This document shows positions 1 to 11,217 of a DNA stretch of 64,000 bases, piece by piece (position 1 is the stretch's first letter; the number at the start of each line of letters is the position of its first letter). Both the position numbers and the translations under genes were made by a program. The stretch comes from Camellia lanceoleosa (lineage: Eukaryota > Streptophyta > Magnoliopsida > Ericales > Theaceae): the NCBI GenBank assembly GCA_025200525.1, contig CM045763.1, positions 87,758,131-87,822,130 of the forward strand, written 5' to 3'. The notes under the pieces were generated by a model that did no database searches, had not been told where the DNA came from, and saw only the letters and a program-made list of their open reading frames with translations.

Positions 1-238
1 ACTTCCCAAATCAGCCTACTTGGGTTTTCATGTTGCTAGTGGCTTTTTTGGAATGCTGCAAAATGCAACTTCTTTTTCTCTTCCCAAATGGCTACATTAT
101 CTCTCTACGTTTTATATGTTTTTTAAAAAAAAATTAAAAAATCAATTTTCAACCAACTTCTCAAAATAAACAAAATAATTAATACTTTATATTATTTATC
201 AATTATATTATCATAGAATACCACATGACCATATATAA

Positions 239-271
<33 letters not shown>

Positions 272-486
272 TCTACGCATTGAATTGAAGCATACAACAA
301 AGAAAAGCTTTACAAAAGTCCATCATTTATCGAGGGTAATTATTCAGTATTCCTATAATATGTACACACGTGATATTTTATAATATTTTGATTAGTGGAG
401 AAGATAGGTAGATGAAATATTATATTGGGTGATTGAAAAAAATGAAGAGACAGAATAAATTATGATTAATTAGGAATACAAACACG
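1..486. other. AT-rich intergenic DNA
   Basis: I see no coding region here. The stretch holds poly-A/T runs and a short (TTTC)n microsatellite around 240-265. Confidence 0.6.
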
Positions 487-1359
487 TTACTACAACAAAA
501 TTAAATATTTACGGCATATATTAAATACATGTTGCAGTTAGTGTATTCTATGATATTTTTTTTTTGCAAGCCTTTAATACTTTATCAATAACGGCATATA
601 TGCTATGTAAATCGTTCATTAATATATTTACGACATATAAAAATATGTCATAGAAAAAATGTACTTTTACAGCTTTCAAAAATCGCTATGCAATTTTTAT
701 ACTTGAGACAATATGCATTTCACACCGTAATATATCATAATTTTATATGACATATATTTGCATGTCGTGAAAACTTTAACTAGAAAAATTAAATTTAACA
801 CCAAATCAAATAACATTTATCACCAAATAGTAACCCATTAATTATAATAATCCACTTTTGTAGAATAGGAGTATCCTCAAAATATTGAAAGTCACTGTTT
901 TTGGTATTCTTTTCATTTTCTATTTACTATTTTCGGGAAAAAAAAAACCAAAAAAAGGAAAAAATTTCCTAAAAATAACTCGCCAATTTTTTTTGGCAAT
1001 AAAAAAATATATATATAAACAATAAAATGAAGAAAATTAAAAAAAATGTATATTTTTTATGGCAAAAATAGTAATTAACAGGCCTAAATATTCAATTCAT
1101 ATTCGGCAAGATATGATTTAACAATTCAAATATTATTTATTTTTTTAAATTAAAAAATTACTAAAAATTAAATAAAATTAACAAAAAAATATTACAAAAA
1201 TCAATCCCAAATACTTACTTATCATCACATTATCGGGACAAGTTTGAGCAGGTAATCTAGCCAAAACCAAGGCAATGGTAGGATGGGAGGAATTGACTCT
1301 GTATTGTATACCCACCCTATTTAGGCATACTAGTTACTCAAGCCTCCTCTCGCACAACC

Positions 1360-1772
1360 AACTAGGTTAGGCTTAGTTGGTCACCATGTATTTTTTAAAA
1401 TTTAGGTCTCGTTTGGATATAGGTTAATTTAATAATTTTTTAACTATTTTGTTAAAATATGAACTAAAAAAAATTAGTATGTTTAGAATGACTTTTTACA
1501 AAAAAGATGTGCAAAAAATAGAGAGAAAAGAAAATCTTTAACTTTTTGGTATGAGTTGTTGACTTTTTAATTTTTTTAGTGATTTTTTAGCTAAAAAAGC
1601 CACTTGTCAAACGAGGCCTTAATCCCAAGAAGGTCATGGGTTCAATTTCCCTTAGGGAGTTGAATTAAGAGAGTGTAAGCACTTAGGTGCTTTGTCAAGG
1701 ATGGAGAGATTTTCTCTCATAGGTGCTAATCTAATAATTAACAATTAACATTTGTTGATTAAAAAAAAAAAA
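1360..1772 (+). mobile_element. tRNA-derived SINE, split by a MITE
   Basis: A tRNA-like A box (TAGGCTTAGTTGGTCA) lies at about 1369-1384 and a B box (GGGTTCAATTTCC) at about 1638-1650. A short body with a poly-A tail ends near 1772. The boxes are separated by the MITE at 1405-1618. Removing it brings them to about 40 bases apart, the normal spacing of a pol III promoter. The 5' end is uncertain and no clean TSD was found. Confidence 0.5.
1405..1618. mobile_element. MITE (PIF/Harbinger-like) inside the SINE
   Basis: The terminal inverted repeats read GGTCTCGTTTGGA on the left and GGCCTCGTTTGAC on the complement of the right end. They are flanked by TTA at 1402-1404 and 1619-1621. A 3-bp TWA target duplication with G-rich ends fits Tourist-type MITEs. 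The element is 214 bp and has no coding capacity. Confidence 0.65.
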
Positions 1773-1773
1773 G

Positions 1774-1774
<1 letters not shown>

Positions 1775-1810
<36 letters not shown>

Positions 1811-1832
1811 ACACACACACACACACACACAC
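1775..1832. repeat. Compound (TC)n-(AC)n microsatellite
   Basis: About 30 bases of TC repeat are followed by about 25 bases of AC repeat, directly after the SINE poly-A tail. Confidence 0.9.
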
Positions 1833-2266
1833 AACAAATCGTGAAAAGTATAACGATTTATGGTGTGTAAGAAAATATTTTAAAAAATTATATATGACAT
1901 ATAAAGTATTTCATAAATATATTAAAAATAATATTTTACGATATGAAAATTATGTCGTAAAAAATATAATAATTTATGACATGTAAAAAAATGTCGTAAA
2001 CAATTATACGGCATACAAAGTATGTCATAATTTTGTTTTTTTTATAACGTTACATGTGTGTTGTAAATGACAATTATCTTTTCATAATATGTCATTTAAC
2101 GACATTTGTGTACATATCGTAAAAGAAATTTTATGACATCCATTAGCAATACTTCAAAAATAGTCTATAATTTCCCTCCTCTGTGTGGATTGTGTCACTT
2201 GTATCAGTCTTATGATTGGTCATTCCCCCACATCCCAATTCTCCCTTCCTACCATTTTCATCATTC

Positions 2267-2519
2267 TTTTTTAGATTCATAAAAATGGATATGCAGGTAG
2301 GCTATTCCAACATATCCGCTAGGGAGTATTACCTCTTAGCACCTATAGCATATTTGCAGGGAACCCCACTGTACCTACGTCGGGACCGAAGCTTAGGCCC
2401 CCGCGTACTCCAGACGTTAAGGAGTATGTTTAACCGCAACAAGGGACTATGAAGACTTGAACCCAAGCCTTGAGCGAGGGATTCAAAGGTCTTATCTACT
2501 GAACCAACCCCCTTGTTGG
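2267..2519 (-). mobile_element. tRNA-derived SINE with 17-bp TSD
   Basis: The direct repeat TACCATTTTCATCATTC occurs at 2250-2266 and 2520-2536 and brackets a 253-bp insert. On the minus strand the insert begins with an A-box-like GGTTGGTTCAGTAGATAAG, has a B-box-like GGGTTCAAGTCTTC, and ends in a short A-run (AAAAAAG) next to the TSD. Long TSD, pol III boxes and an A-rich 3' end together define a SINE. Confidence 0.8.
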
Positions 2520-2536
2520 TACCATTTTCATCATTC

Positions 2537-3267
2537 AACTGCATAAAAATCTCCCCCATTTTTTCTTTATCATCAAATGTATCATTTTCTTGCAAGTATG
2601 CATAACATTAATATTAATATTTGGTTGCATTTCCGCTTTAGAATAAGATTAAAAGAATGCGACATCTTAATCCAGACATACAACCTAATTCGACCTTTCA
2701 CTTTTGTCTTTAAAATTTTGATATCTAATTCTTAATTTGCGTTAATTATATCTTTACATTTACATATTAATTTAATGAAATTTATACCTTAATTGTCATC
2801 ATAAAACATTTGAAAAATATTTGTCAACCTCATATTAAGTATTTGAAAATCATTGAAAGAAATTTATTTTATTTTTAACTTCAATAAATTGCGAGACACA
2901 TGAAATGGATATACTACAAGATTTTCAACCCACATTATTGATTAATAATATTTTGTTTTATTTATTTTCATGTAGAGTATCTACGTCCCTACAACTTGAA
3001 TAAGCCTTTCAAAATAAGATTTATGCCTTGTAGTTCGTGACTTTAAGAATTTTGTTGATAAGGAGAATTGAACATGAGATCTTAGAGAGAATAAAATCTC
3101 AAATCCTCATCCACCAAGGAAAGGATTTCCCTCTCTTTATATATTTGACATGTGGTTCTAATAAAATGTTGAGTTGCATTCATCAACTGTATGGTTAAAA
3201 CAAATTCAGGGACATAATCATTAGTTTTTTTTTATCCATGATAAGGAAGAACAAAAACTACAAATGC

Positions 3268-3307
<40 letters not shown>

Positions 3308-4585
3308 CACCAGAATTACAACTTTTGGGTGTTGGGGCCGGTGGCACCACCATTCATGTGTCGAGATGCTTGAATTTCTGTTGTCTAGTCCCTCTTTGTT
3401 TTTTGTTTCTTTCTATAGTTTCATGGATCGGATTACCAATTCTATTGACAAATAAGTTTAGTTGGAGAAATGGTTATGAAATTAAGAGTCTTATAGGCCG
3501 ATGAATATCTTCTAATGAGATAGAATTATTTTTAAAATTAGTGGTAGAAAGATTATTTTATCTCTAACTTTACAAAAATAACAAAGTCATCTTTAAGAAG
3601 TTTTACATAATTTTATAAATTTAATCTTAACTAATTAATACTACTATACTAGTATACAAATAAATACAATTTATTTAATATCTCCAATCTAATCTCATCT
3701 TCAACCTAGTTGGACAAACAAGTGGAATCGAAGAGACCAATAAACAACACATGTAACCTTATCATGTTATTATATCCAAGACCATCCATCTCTTCATTTG
3801 CCCATGACTCTAAACTCAATTTATTAATTAAAAAAATTATTTTGTTAATTTAAAAAAAAAAAAATTATTTTGATAAATTTACTTTTGTCAAAAAATCTAA
3901 TTTAACCATTCTAAAAAGTTATTAAAAAAATTAAAATGTTATCAATGTGTCAAAAAAATTAACCTTTTTAAATTGATTTTCATGTAATTTTATTTTTAGC
4001 CAATGATAAACTTCTTAATAAACTCTCATAGACAGGTTAGGAGAATGCTGACCGCTACTTAATGAACGATATTAATTGTTGATGATAAAGATAGAACAAT
4101 AGAGAGCCACTATAGAAAGAATTTCAGGATGTTATGTTTGTAACTTTTTCCTTATTGTTCTATTATTTGAAATCTTAAAGACTTTAATTAATTAATAAAT
4201 TATTAATATCCTTAAACTCTTATATCAACAATGATAGGTGATTCGAAAAATAATGATTCGAATGGCTCGAAACACCCAAAACGACGTTGTTTTGAGCGTA
4301 AAATGACATCGTTTTAACATATTTAAACAATTCGAGTCATAAAAATTTAAACCACCAAACATTTTTCCTCTTATATAAACCTAAACAAGACATCTGCCTA
4401 ATTTTTCGTAATATTGTACAAAGGGAATATTCGTACCAGATATATATTCATAATAAATCTTGACTTCACACCATTTAAAAAAAAAAACAGAAAACTTATC
4501 ACTTCAGATGATAACTTCAAAATTTTCACTAGCGCAATAATTTTCCGTACAAGATTTCTCTATAAAAAAATCAATTTGTTTACAA
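2537..4585. other. AT-rich intergenic DNA with (AG)n microsatellite
   Basis: No gene is recognised. A pure (AG)n tract lies at 3270-3303; short open frames across it are artefacts of the dinucleotide repeat. The rest is AT-rich unique-looking sequence. Confidence 0.55.
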
Positions 4586-5535
4586 GATAACTAGCATATC
4601 ACTCGTGCTATGCACGAATTGTGTTTATAATTATCTATATATGTGAATTGTGATTTTTAAATATTTTTTTTAAATGTCTTCTTTTTTTTCTTTTTTAAAT
4701 TATATTAAAGTTCAATATTTTGATAATAATCATATGTGTTAGACTTTTCAAGGAATTAAATGTCTTTTTTTTTTAATTATATTATATTAAAGTTTAATAT
4801 TTTGATAATAATCATATATGTTGGATTTTTCAAGAAATTTTTTTATGCTTGTTCTTAATGCATTAAAATGTTATTATGAGGGATAATAATCATATGTGTT
4901 GGGATTTTTCAAGAAATTCATATGTGTTGGATTTCAAAGAATTTTTTTTATGCTTGTTCTTAATGCATTAAAGTGTTATTATGAGGGTAAGACTTGGGGG
5001 TTGGGAGAAGTTAATAAATGCTATGGATTTTTTTTGAATTGCAATTTTTAAATGTTTTTTTATTTATTTTAAATGTCTTCTTTTTTTTTCTTTTTTTATA
5101 TTATATTAAAATTTAATATTTTGATAATAATTATATATGTTAAACTTTTCAAGGAATTAAACGTCTTTTTTTTATTATATTATATTAGAGTTTAATATTT
5201 TGATAATAATCATATGTGTTGGACTTTTTAAGAATTTTTTTTTATGCTTGTTCTTAATGCATTAAAGTGTTATTATGAGGGATAATAATTATATGTGTTG
5301 AGAATTTTCAAGGAATTCATATGTGTTGGATTTCAAAGAATTTTTTTTTATGCTTGTTCTTAATGCATTAAAGTGTTATTATGAAGGTAAAATTTCGGGG
5401 TTGGGAGAAGTTAATAAATGCTAAGATTTTTTTTTTATATATAAATTAAAAAATCAAGAAATTTAGATTGGGAGATTAGAAGTCCCACAAGACTTGAGGT
5501 TAAAAACCCCCTTTTGCTTAATATATAGTATAGAT
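4586..5535. repeat. Interspersed repeat with internal tandem duplication
   Basis: The element-like block starts near CTAGCATATCACTCGTGC and ends near TTAATATATAGTATAGAT. Inside, about 4637-5035 and 5036-5435 are two diverged copies of one 400-bp unit, each with the words GTTCTTAATGCATTAAA (twice per unit) and TTTGATAATAATCATAT. No coding sequence or clear terminal inverted repeat was found, so the class is unknown. Confidence 0.55.
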
Positions 5536-8448
5536 TTTAGCCACCACGGCACAAGCAGTGGCTTATAGGCTTCTACAAAAGGCAGGCCCCAAACCAAAGC
5601 TTTCGTCTCGATATGCTAATATCACAATTATCTGTCACAGTTCCAGAGCGCCTAACCTAACAGTTCTTTTTTAAATAAATAAATCCATAAATAAAATAGG
5701 AGATATTATATATTATGACAATTTTTTTAAAGGTCTTTAATATTAAAATTTTAAAAATAAATGATATATAATATTTTCATAATAATTAAGGTTCTTCAAT
5801 ATTTTTATAGAGAAAATTCGACTTAGAGAAATTTTAGCAAAAAATTTTTAATTTTCACAGAGAAATTTTAAATTTTTTCTAATATAATCACGAGAAATTT
5901 AATTAAGGGACTTTCACTAATAAAAAAAAACTTAGACCTCTCATACTACATAAAATTAGAGAAAGATCTTTTACTAATTTTCCATATATATTAGTATATT
6001 TGTATAAAAATAATTATAAATCAGTGAATTTTTTTAATAATTCTGTAATTATTTGTATAAGAAAATATAATAAATTGTAATTTTTCCAATAAAATAAGTA
6101 AAAAAAAAATTCCGTGAGCTCTGTCCGGTCTTCACTTCTGTGAAGAAAAGAGAAGAGCCAATAGCTGCTGTGCTGCACCATGAGGCTAGCCTTTTCCAGC
6201 TTCCCGAGATTTTTTAAATTAAATAATAAAAATAATAATTTTTCATTTTTTTTATTATCTATAAATTCGAAGCTGACAAGAAGACAACTATTCTTAAAGA
6301 AACGGTCACCTCACCAGTCAAACAGGTTGTTCATTAACAAAATTGTGTGAGACTCCTAAGAAATTTTTTATAATTTTATTTTTAATAATGTAGAATAATA
6401 AGTATTTTTTTTTGATTTATCACATGTTTAATTATGTAAAATTTTATTTCATTGTCACATTAATAGAGGTGCAATTGAAGATGATAAAATGAGGATACAG
6501 CAAAACTCTTTCATTAATTGGGTTCTCATTCATCCATTTGCATGGAGGTACCAATCTCTGGAGTATTTTTTCATAAAGTGGTTTTTTTGGAGTTGAGATT
6601 TTTTTTTTTCAAAAGTGATTATTAATATTATTGTATCCTCAATTTAGTACTATTATATTTTTAACTTTTGTGAAATTAAATCTCAATTATTCAAAACATT
6701 ACTTTACGAAAAATCACTCACCCTCTGCCTGTCATTGGGACTACCTGAATCAACACCCTATTGATTTGAGTTGTAAATGGTAAAATTAAGGAGAAATTAC
6801 TTGTCAGTGGCAATTTGAAAAAAAATTATACTCTTAATTATTAATATTGATATAATTTATCATTAATTTATAATTATTTTCCAAATTTTAGACTTATCTA
6901 AATTTTTTCCTAAAATTAAAGTTAAAAGGTGAGTGATAGGATGTTGTCACCATGAACTTATATCCAGTCCTAAGATGCAGCTAGATTTAAAATTCGAGTT
7001 AATAGAATAGTGATCAACACCTTGTGTTGTAGCTTAACCTTCTTTCCTACTAACACCTAACAATATTCTATCTTGTCAAAAAAAAAAAAAAAAAAAAACT
7101 TTCAATTTGATCTCAAACAAGTTTCAATCAAGTTAAATTAGAGTAACTTAATTTTTATTATTACATATAATCAAATCGAACTGAATAATAACTTATTCAA
7201 ATAAGACTTGAAAACTTAACCAATCAATCACGAATCAAACTTGAGTAATTTTTTACAGCCTTAAAACTAACCGTGGAGTAGTTGTATTATCAAATTCCTT
7301 TTTTTTTTTTTTTTTTCTTTTTCTTTTTTTGGTTTTGTTTTGTTTTTTACTCTCAACAATCACAAAGTGGGTGGCATTTCCCTTCGAAGACCATGGGCAG
7401 CTTTTCAACCTCTCTCTTTCATGGCTTCATTTTGGTGATAAAAAAAAAAAAACTCATCTCTCCCTCTATGGTCTATTTTAGCAATTGAATTAAAAGCCAA
7501 TTTTTTTAACTTTTTAGTTTTTAAAATCACATCACTTCTCTATTTTTTTTTTATTTTTTATTGTTATACATTTTTAAAAAAATCAAAAAAAAAAAAAAAA
7601 ATCAAAAAATCAATTTTTAATCTACCTCTTAAAATAGGCCTATATGTATATATGTGACTATATATACCTGCCCTGCCCTGCCGTGCCGGTATGTGTTTTA
7701 TGCAAAAGAGTAGGTTTACATCACCCATAGGGAAAACGGGAGACATATGATATGCAAATTTAGAGGAGAAGACAAATTTTCTCAATCTAATAATTGGAAG
7801 ACACCAAACAAGTTTGATAAAAATTGACTCATCTCTCATCTCTCATCTCTCATCTCATCTCATCTCATCTCATGAACCTTATCCATCCATTCATAAAAGT
7901 TAGTTACCTAGTGTGGCTTCCATTTCAGCCATACAGTCTTTCTTTCTACTTTGCAGATTCAGTATAAAGAAGAAACACAGATCGATTCCATTCATGCAGA
8001 CCCAACACAAAGCACCACTGCAGACAATGCATATATAATCATAGTCCCTTAATTGTAATAAAATCTAATGGGTTCTTAATTACCTTAAAAAAAAAAATGA
8101 AGGGTTTGTTTTCTTTAGACGCCTACTCACATAAATTACTCCCACCTATTTTTCTCAAAACGCCCATCTTAACTCTAACTATATATACCCTTACTTCTTT
8201 GGATCCTACCTCCACCAACCCTTTGTTGAAACTATACGAGAATTCGGTTCAGGAACTGTCAATAGTTTTATAGATGTTAGCAAGCATGATGGAAATTGAC
8301 AATAATAAAACACAACTCACTCGTATATATAAAATAAAACTTGTGGGTATGTGGCCGTACAAACCTCCTAAGAAGATACAAATACCTTGTTTTGTCTTTC
8401 TTGTTTTTGTTACAATGATATTACTAGCCTCTTTATATAGAAGATTTA
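5536..8448. other. Intergenic DNA, no gene recognised
   Basis: AT-rich sequence with several poly-T/poly-A runs (for example 7301-7318 and 7577-7610) and a (CTCAT)n-like tract at about 7829-7873. Open frames here are short and run through homopolymers, so none is called. Confidence 0.55.
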
Positions 8449-8595
8449 CGCTGTGTTTGATTGGGGGATTTAGAAAGAAAAAGGAAAAAAATATGTAAAA
8501 TTAGGTGAAATATAAATATGTTTTATTCACATTTCACCTATCTTTTCCATTTTCCTTTTCAAATCCTTTCTCAAATCGTCCAACCAAACATAGTA
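8449..8595. mobile_element. Tourist-like MITE, copy A
   Basis: A 147-bp element flanked by TTA on both sides (8446-8448 and 8596-8598). Its ends read CGCTGTGTTTGATTGGG and, on the complement, TACTATGTTTGGTTGG. It shares ends and body (AGGTGAAAT then ATTTCACC around a short centre) with the element at 34456-34613. The 3-bp TWA target duplication fits PIF/Harbinger-type MITEs. Confidence 0.75.
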
Positions 8596-8654
8596 TTAGT
8601 ACGGTCACCAAATACATTCATGTACTTTCCTAAACACATTCACCAAACTACATT

Positions 8655-8785
8655 TTTTTTTTTAATAACTCAGGTGTCCGGGCCGGCTTGCGTGTACCTC
8701 GATTAATTCCTGAGAGACCAATTCCACCGTCCACTAACGGGAGGCCCATTTAAAAACAGAGCAAAACTCTGTATGGACTGGCTCA
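8655..8785 (-). mobile_element. SINE with Angio-domain-like 3' end
   Basis: On the minus strand a poly-A tail (8655-8664 as T on plus) follows a block resembling GAGGTRCACGCAAGCYGG-CCGGACACC. A similar block occurs at 26680-26705. This resembles the 3' domain shared by many angiosperm SINE families, recalled rather than compared. The imperfect direct repeats ATTCACCAAACTACAT (near 8639) and ATTCACCAAAAACACAT (near 8787) could be the TSD. Confidence 0.5.
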
Positions 8786-8799
8786 ATTCACCAAAAACA

Positions 8800-9758
8800 C
8801 ATTGAATTTAACCAACGTGACTCTTCATACTTTATGGCTCAAACACATGAATTAAACATCTCAATGCATCTAATATAAATTCTAAATTAAATTCCAACAC
8901 CCTTATCTCTAGTAGGCCCATTTCCCAGCCTTTCTGCCCCACTTCCGCCAACCCCTTCCTAGCATTCTGACCAAACCTGCCATCCCTACCTCTTGGTAGC
9001 CGAGTTCACAGCATCTTACACCACTTCTTGCATTCCCCTTTCTAGCCTTCCCACCCTCACCTACGACCCCTTACCTTGGGCAACCATTCGACACACAGAG
9101 AGCAATAGAAAGAGATGAAGAACAAGAGAGAGAATTGGTATTGATGGAGAGAAAATGAGAGCAAGAGAAGGGGTTGGAGCGGGGTAAGGGTGGCGAATAG
9201 AGGCCAAAGAGATGTTGAGAGGGTGGCCAGGGCTGATGATGGACAAGAGAATATGGCTGGGGTGGGGGTAGGGTTAGGATCCGGAAGGTTAGTGATGAAA
9301 ATAAATTTTGAATTTTATGTTACAAAAAAATTGTAATAAAAAAATTAAGGGGGTGGCGACTCTAAAAAAAGGGGAGCTTTTATTTACATAACAAAAAATA
9401 ATCCTTACACTCATTTTTTCAAATTTTTTTATTACATTTGCATCTCTATCTAAAATTACCAAAAATAATACCATTTCAAAAATTCGAAATCCTAATTTTT
9501 CATTCCATCACCACCACTTGCACTGGCCTACCATTGTATCCCTTCAACCCCTTTCCACCACCCTTGCGCCCTTTATTGCCCCCACTCATTACCTTCACCC
9601 CCAGCCCCTCTTTGGCAACCCTAACCCTTTATCCACCACCTCACCTCTCTCTAGCCACTCTCCGTTGCCCTCACTTCCTCACGTCGCCACTCTTTTTATT
9701 CCTATTATTATTCTTCTTCAAATCTGAAAATCCTACGCCCCTTTTATTTATTTATTTT

Positions 9759-9800
<42 letters not shown>

Positions 9801-10223
9801 CTCCTTACACACACAGACACAGGGCTCCGGTCTTAAGTTTTCATCGATGAAATAAAAAAAGGGGACCTATAATCGTTATAAAAAAAATAAAAAAATCACC
9901 CTATTTGGTATCATTATTACGGATTGATACAAAAATAGTTATCAAAATATATTTATTCCAAAGTACGAAAAAAAAGAGAAAAAAAGGTTATCAAAATGCA
10001 TAGTTCAAATCAAAAAAACAAACTAATCAATCAACAAATTTAATGAATGAAATATTTCACAGGTGTAAAGCAAACAAAAATGATTTCACATTGTGTTAAA
10101 TTAAAGAGTGGGATATTAATTTTGCTTCACCACCAGTGTGAAGCAAACATAAAGGAAATGGCGAATTACGCTAATAATTTTTATAGTTTGGGACTCGTGT
10201 CACTTTGTTTCCTGATTTTTTAG
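8800..10223. other. Intergenic DNA with C/T-rich and G-rich blocks
   Basis: No gene is recognised. A G/A-rich block (about 9090-9290) and a C/T-rich block (about 9500-9700) give open frames of low-complexity protein (Pro/Leu/Ser-rich) that I do not call. A (TC)n microsatellite lies at 9762-9797. Confidence 0.5.
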
Positions 10224-11217
10224 TTTTTTTTTTGATCGACAAAAAAAATCTTTATTGATGAAGCCAATAAAGTGGACATATTACATCAATAAAGAGAAAC
10301 TTGGGGCTAAAATCCTCAAGCGCCAGTTGGTGAGAAACCAACAAAAGAGAGGAAGAAAGGATAACAGCAGAAGCAAAACAAAAGCAGAACATCACGAAGC
10401 AAAACACCCAAAACAGCAGACACCACAATTAGCCTTCCAACTTCTAAGGCAGTAACATCAATTAATCAGACTCCTCAATTAAAGCAGTGGAGTGATGATG
10501 GCATGAAATAGAGATGCAAAATGGACTATGGAAAAGGTCTTCTACTCTCTCACAGCCATATAATCTTCTTGAATGCAGCAGACCAAACAAACCAGCCAAA
10601 CAACCCAAAACAGCCAAACAAACCAAGTGTGGGACCTTCACTTTATTGCAGCAACACAGCAGATCTTTCCAAAATAGCAATCAAACAGATTTTCATAAAC
10701 AAACAGATTTCCATAACAAACCAAGACCTCCCACACTACCCATCATTCCAACCCTACACACCAAAACCAGAAAAAATAGGCACTGCAGGAAATTGCAGAC
10801 CCAAGCAACCCCAAGCTCCAAGAGCAAACATCTGGGCTTGAACAGCTGAGAAACAAGACCAAAGGAGAGAAACATAGCAAACTGACCAGAACTCCACCAA
10901 AATCTGAATGGAACTAAACATCACCGAAATCTGTTCAGGAACATCGGGCTTGAAACATCAATCCACATTACTAATAGAAACTGGACAGCAAATGAAAAGG
11001 GGCAGCACAAAACCATTTGTAGATCAGTCCCCAGGACAAGACTACACCTCTGACCTTAGTTCATACTACAAAGGAGAGAAACCTATACAGTACATCAACC
11101 ATCCTTCATAGATTCAACACTACAACACACATCAGTTCATCACAGAACAGTTGCCTCAGGTATTCACAGAACATTAGCCCACAGATTCAGAAGCAGACCA
11201 CAAAAACACAACACAAC
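10224..11217 (-). mobile_element. Probable LINE 3' tail, minus strand
   Basis: On the minus strand this block ends in AATAAAGATTTTTTTTGTCGATC followed by a poly-A tail (10224-10233 as T), typical of the 3' end of plant L1-type LINEs. It has a long C/A-rich untranslated-like stretch (CCAAACAA words at 10580-10630). No reverse transcriptase is visible. The sequence probably continues across the LARD insertion into 20407-20518. The class is inferred from the tail only. Confidence 0.4.

Larger units (their letters stand above)
487..2150. mobile_element. Decayed CACTA-like non-autonomous element
   Basis: Near 488 the sequence reads TACTACAACAAAA, one base from the CACTACAACAAAA end common in eudicot CACTA elements. 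Subterminal copies of words such as ACGGCATATA, TATGTCAT and ATGTCGTAAA in both orientations fill about 510-780 and again about 1850-2150, as expected of the two subterminal regions. The right terminus is not recognisable and no transposase is visible. A SINE, a MITE and a microsatellite lie between the two ends, so the middle is a composite. The borders are approximate and the class is inferred from termini only. Confidence 0.4.

Noticed and set aside
3270..3303. ORFs with RERERER tracts
   Set aside because: They arise from an (AG)n microsatellite with no surrounding coding signal.
7282..7610. Short ORFs with poly-Phe or poly-Lys runs
   Set aside because: They are produced by homopolymer T/A tracts.
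9438..9836. 132-codon Pro/Leu/Ser-rich ORF
   Set aside because: It lies in a C/T-rich low-complexity block ending in a (TC)n microsatellite, and an overlapping frame is equally open. There is no domain and no codon periodicity that I can defend.
10514..10849. Overlapping 106-111-codon ORFs rich in Lys, Gln and Pro
   Set aside because: C/A-rich sequence upstream of a LINE-like poly-A tail on the other strand gives open frames in several phases, with no conserved motif.
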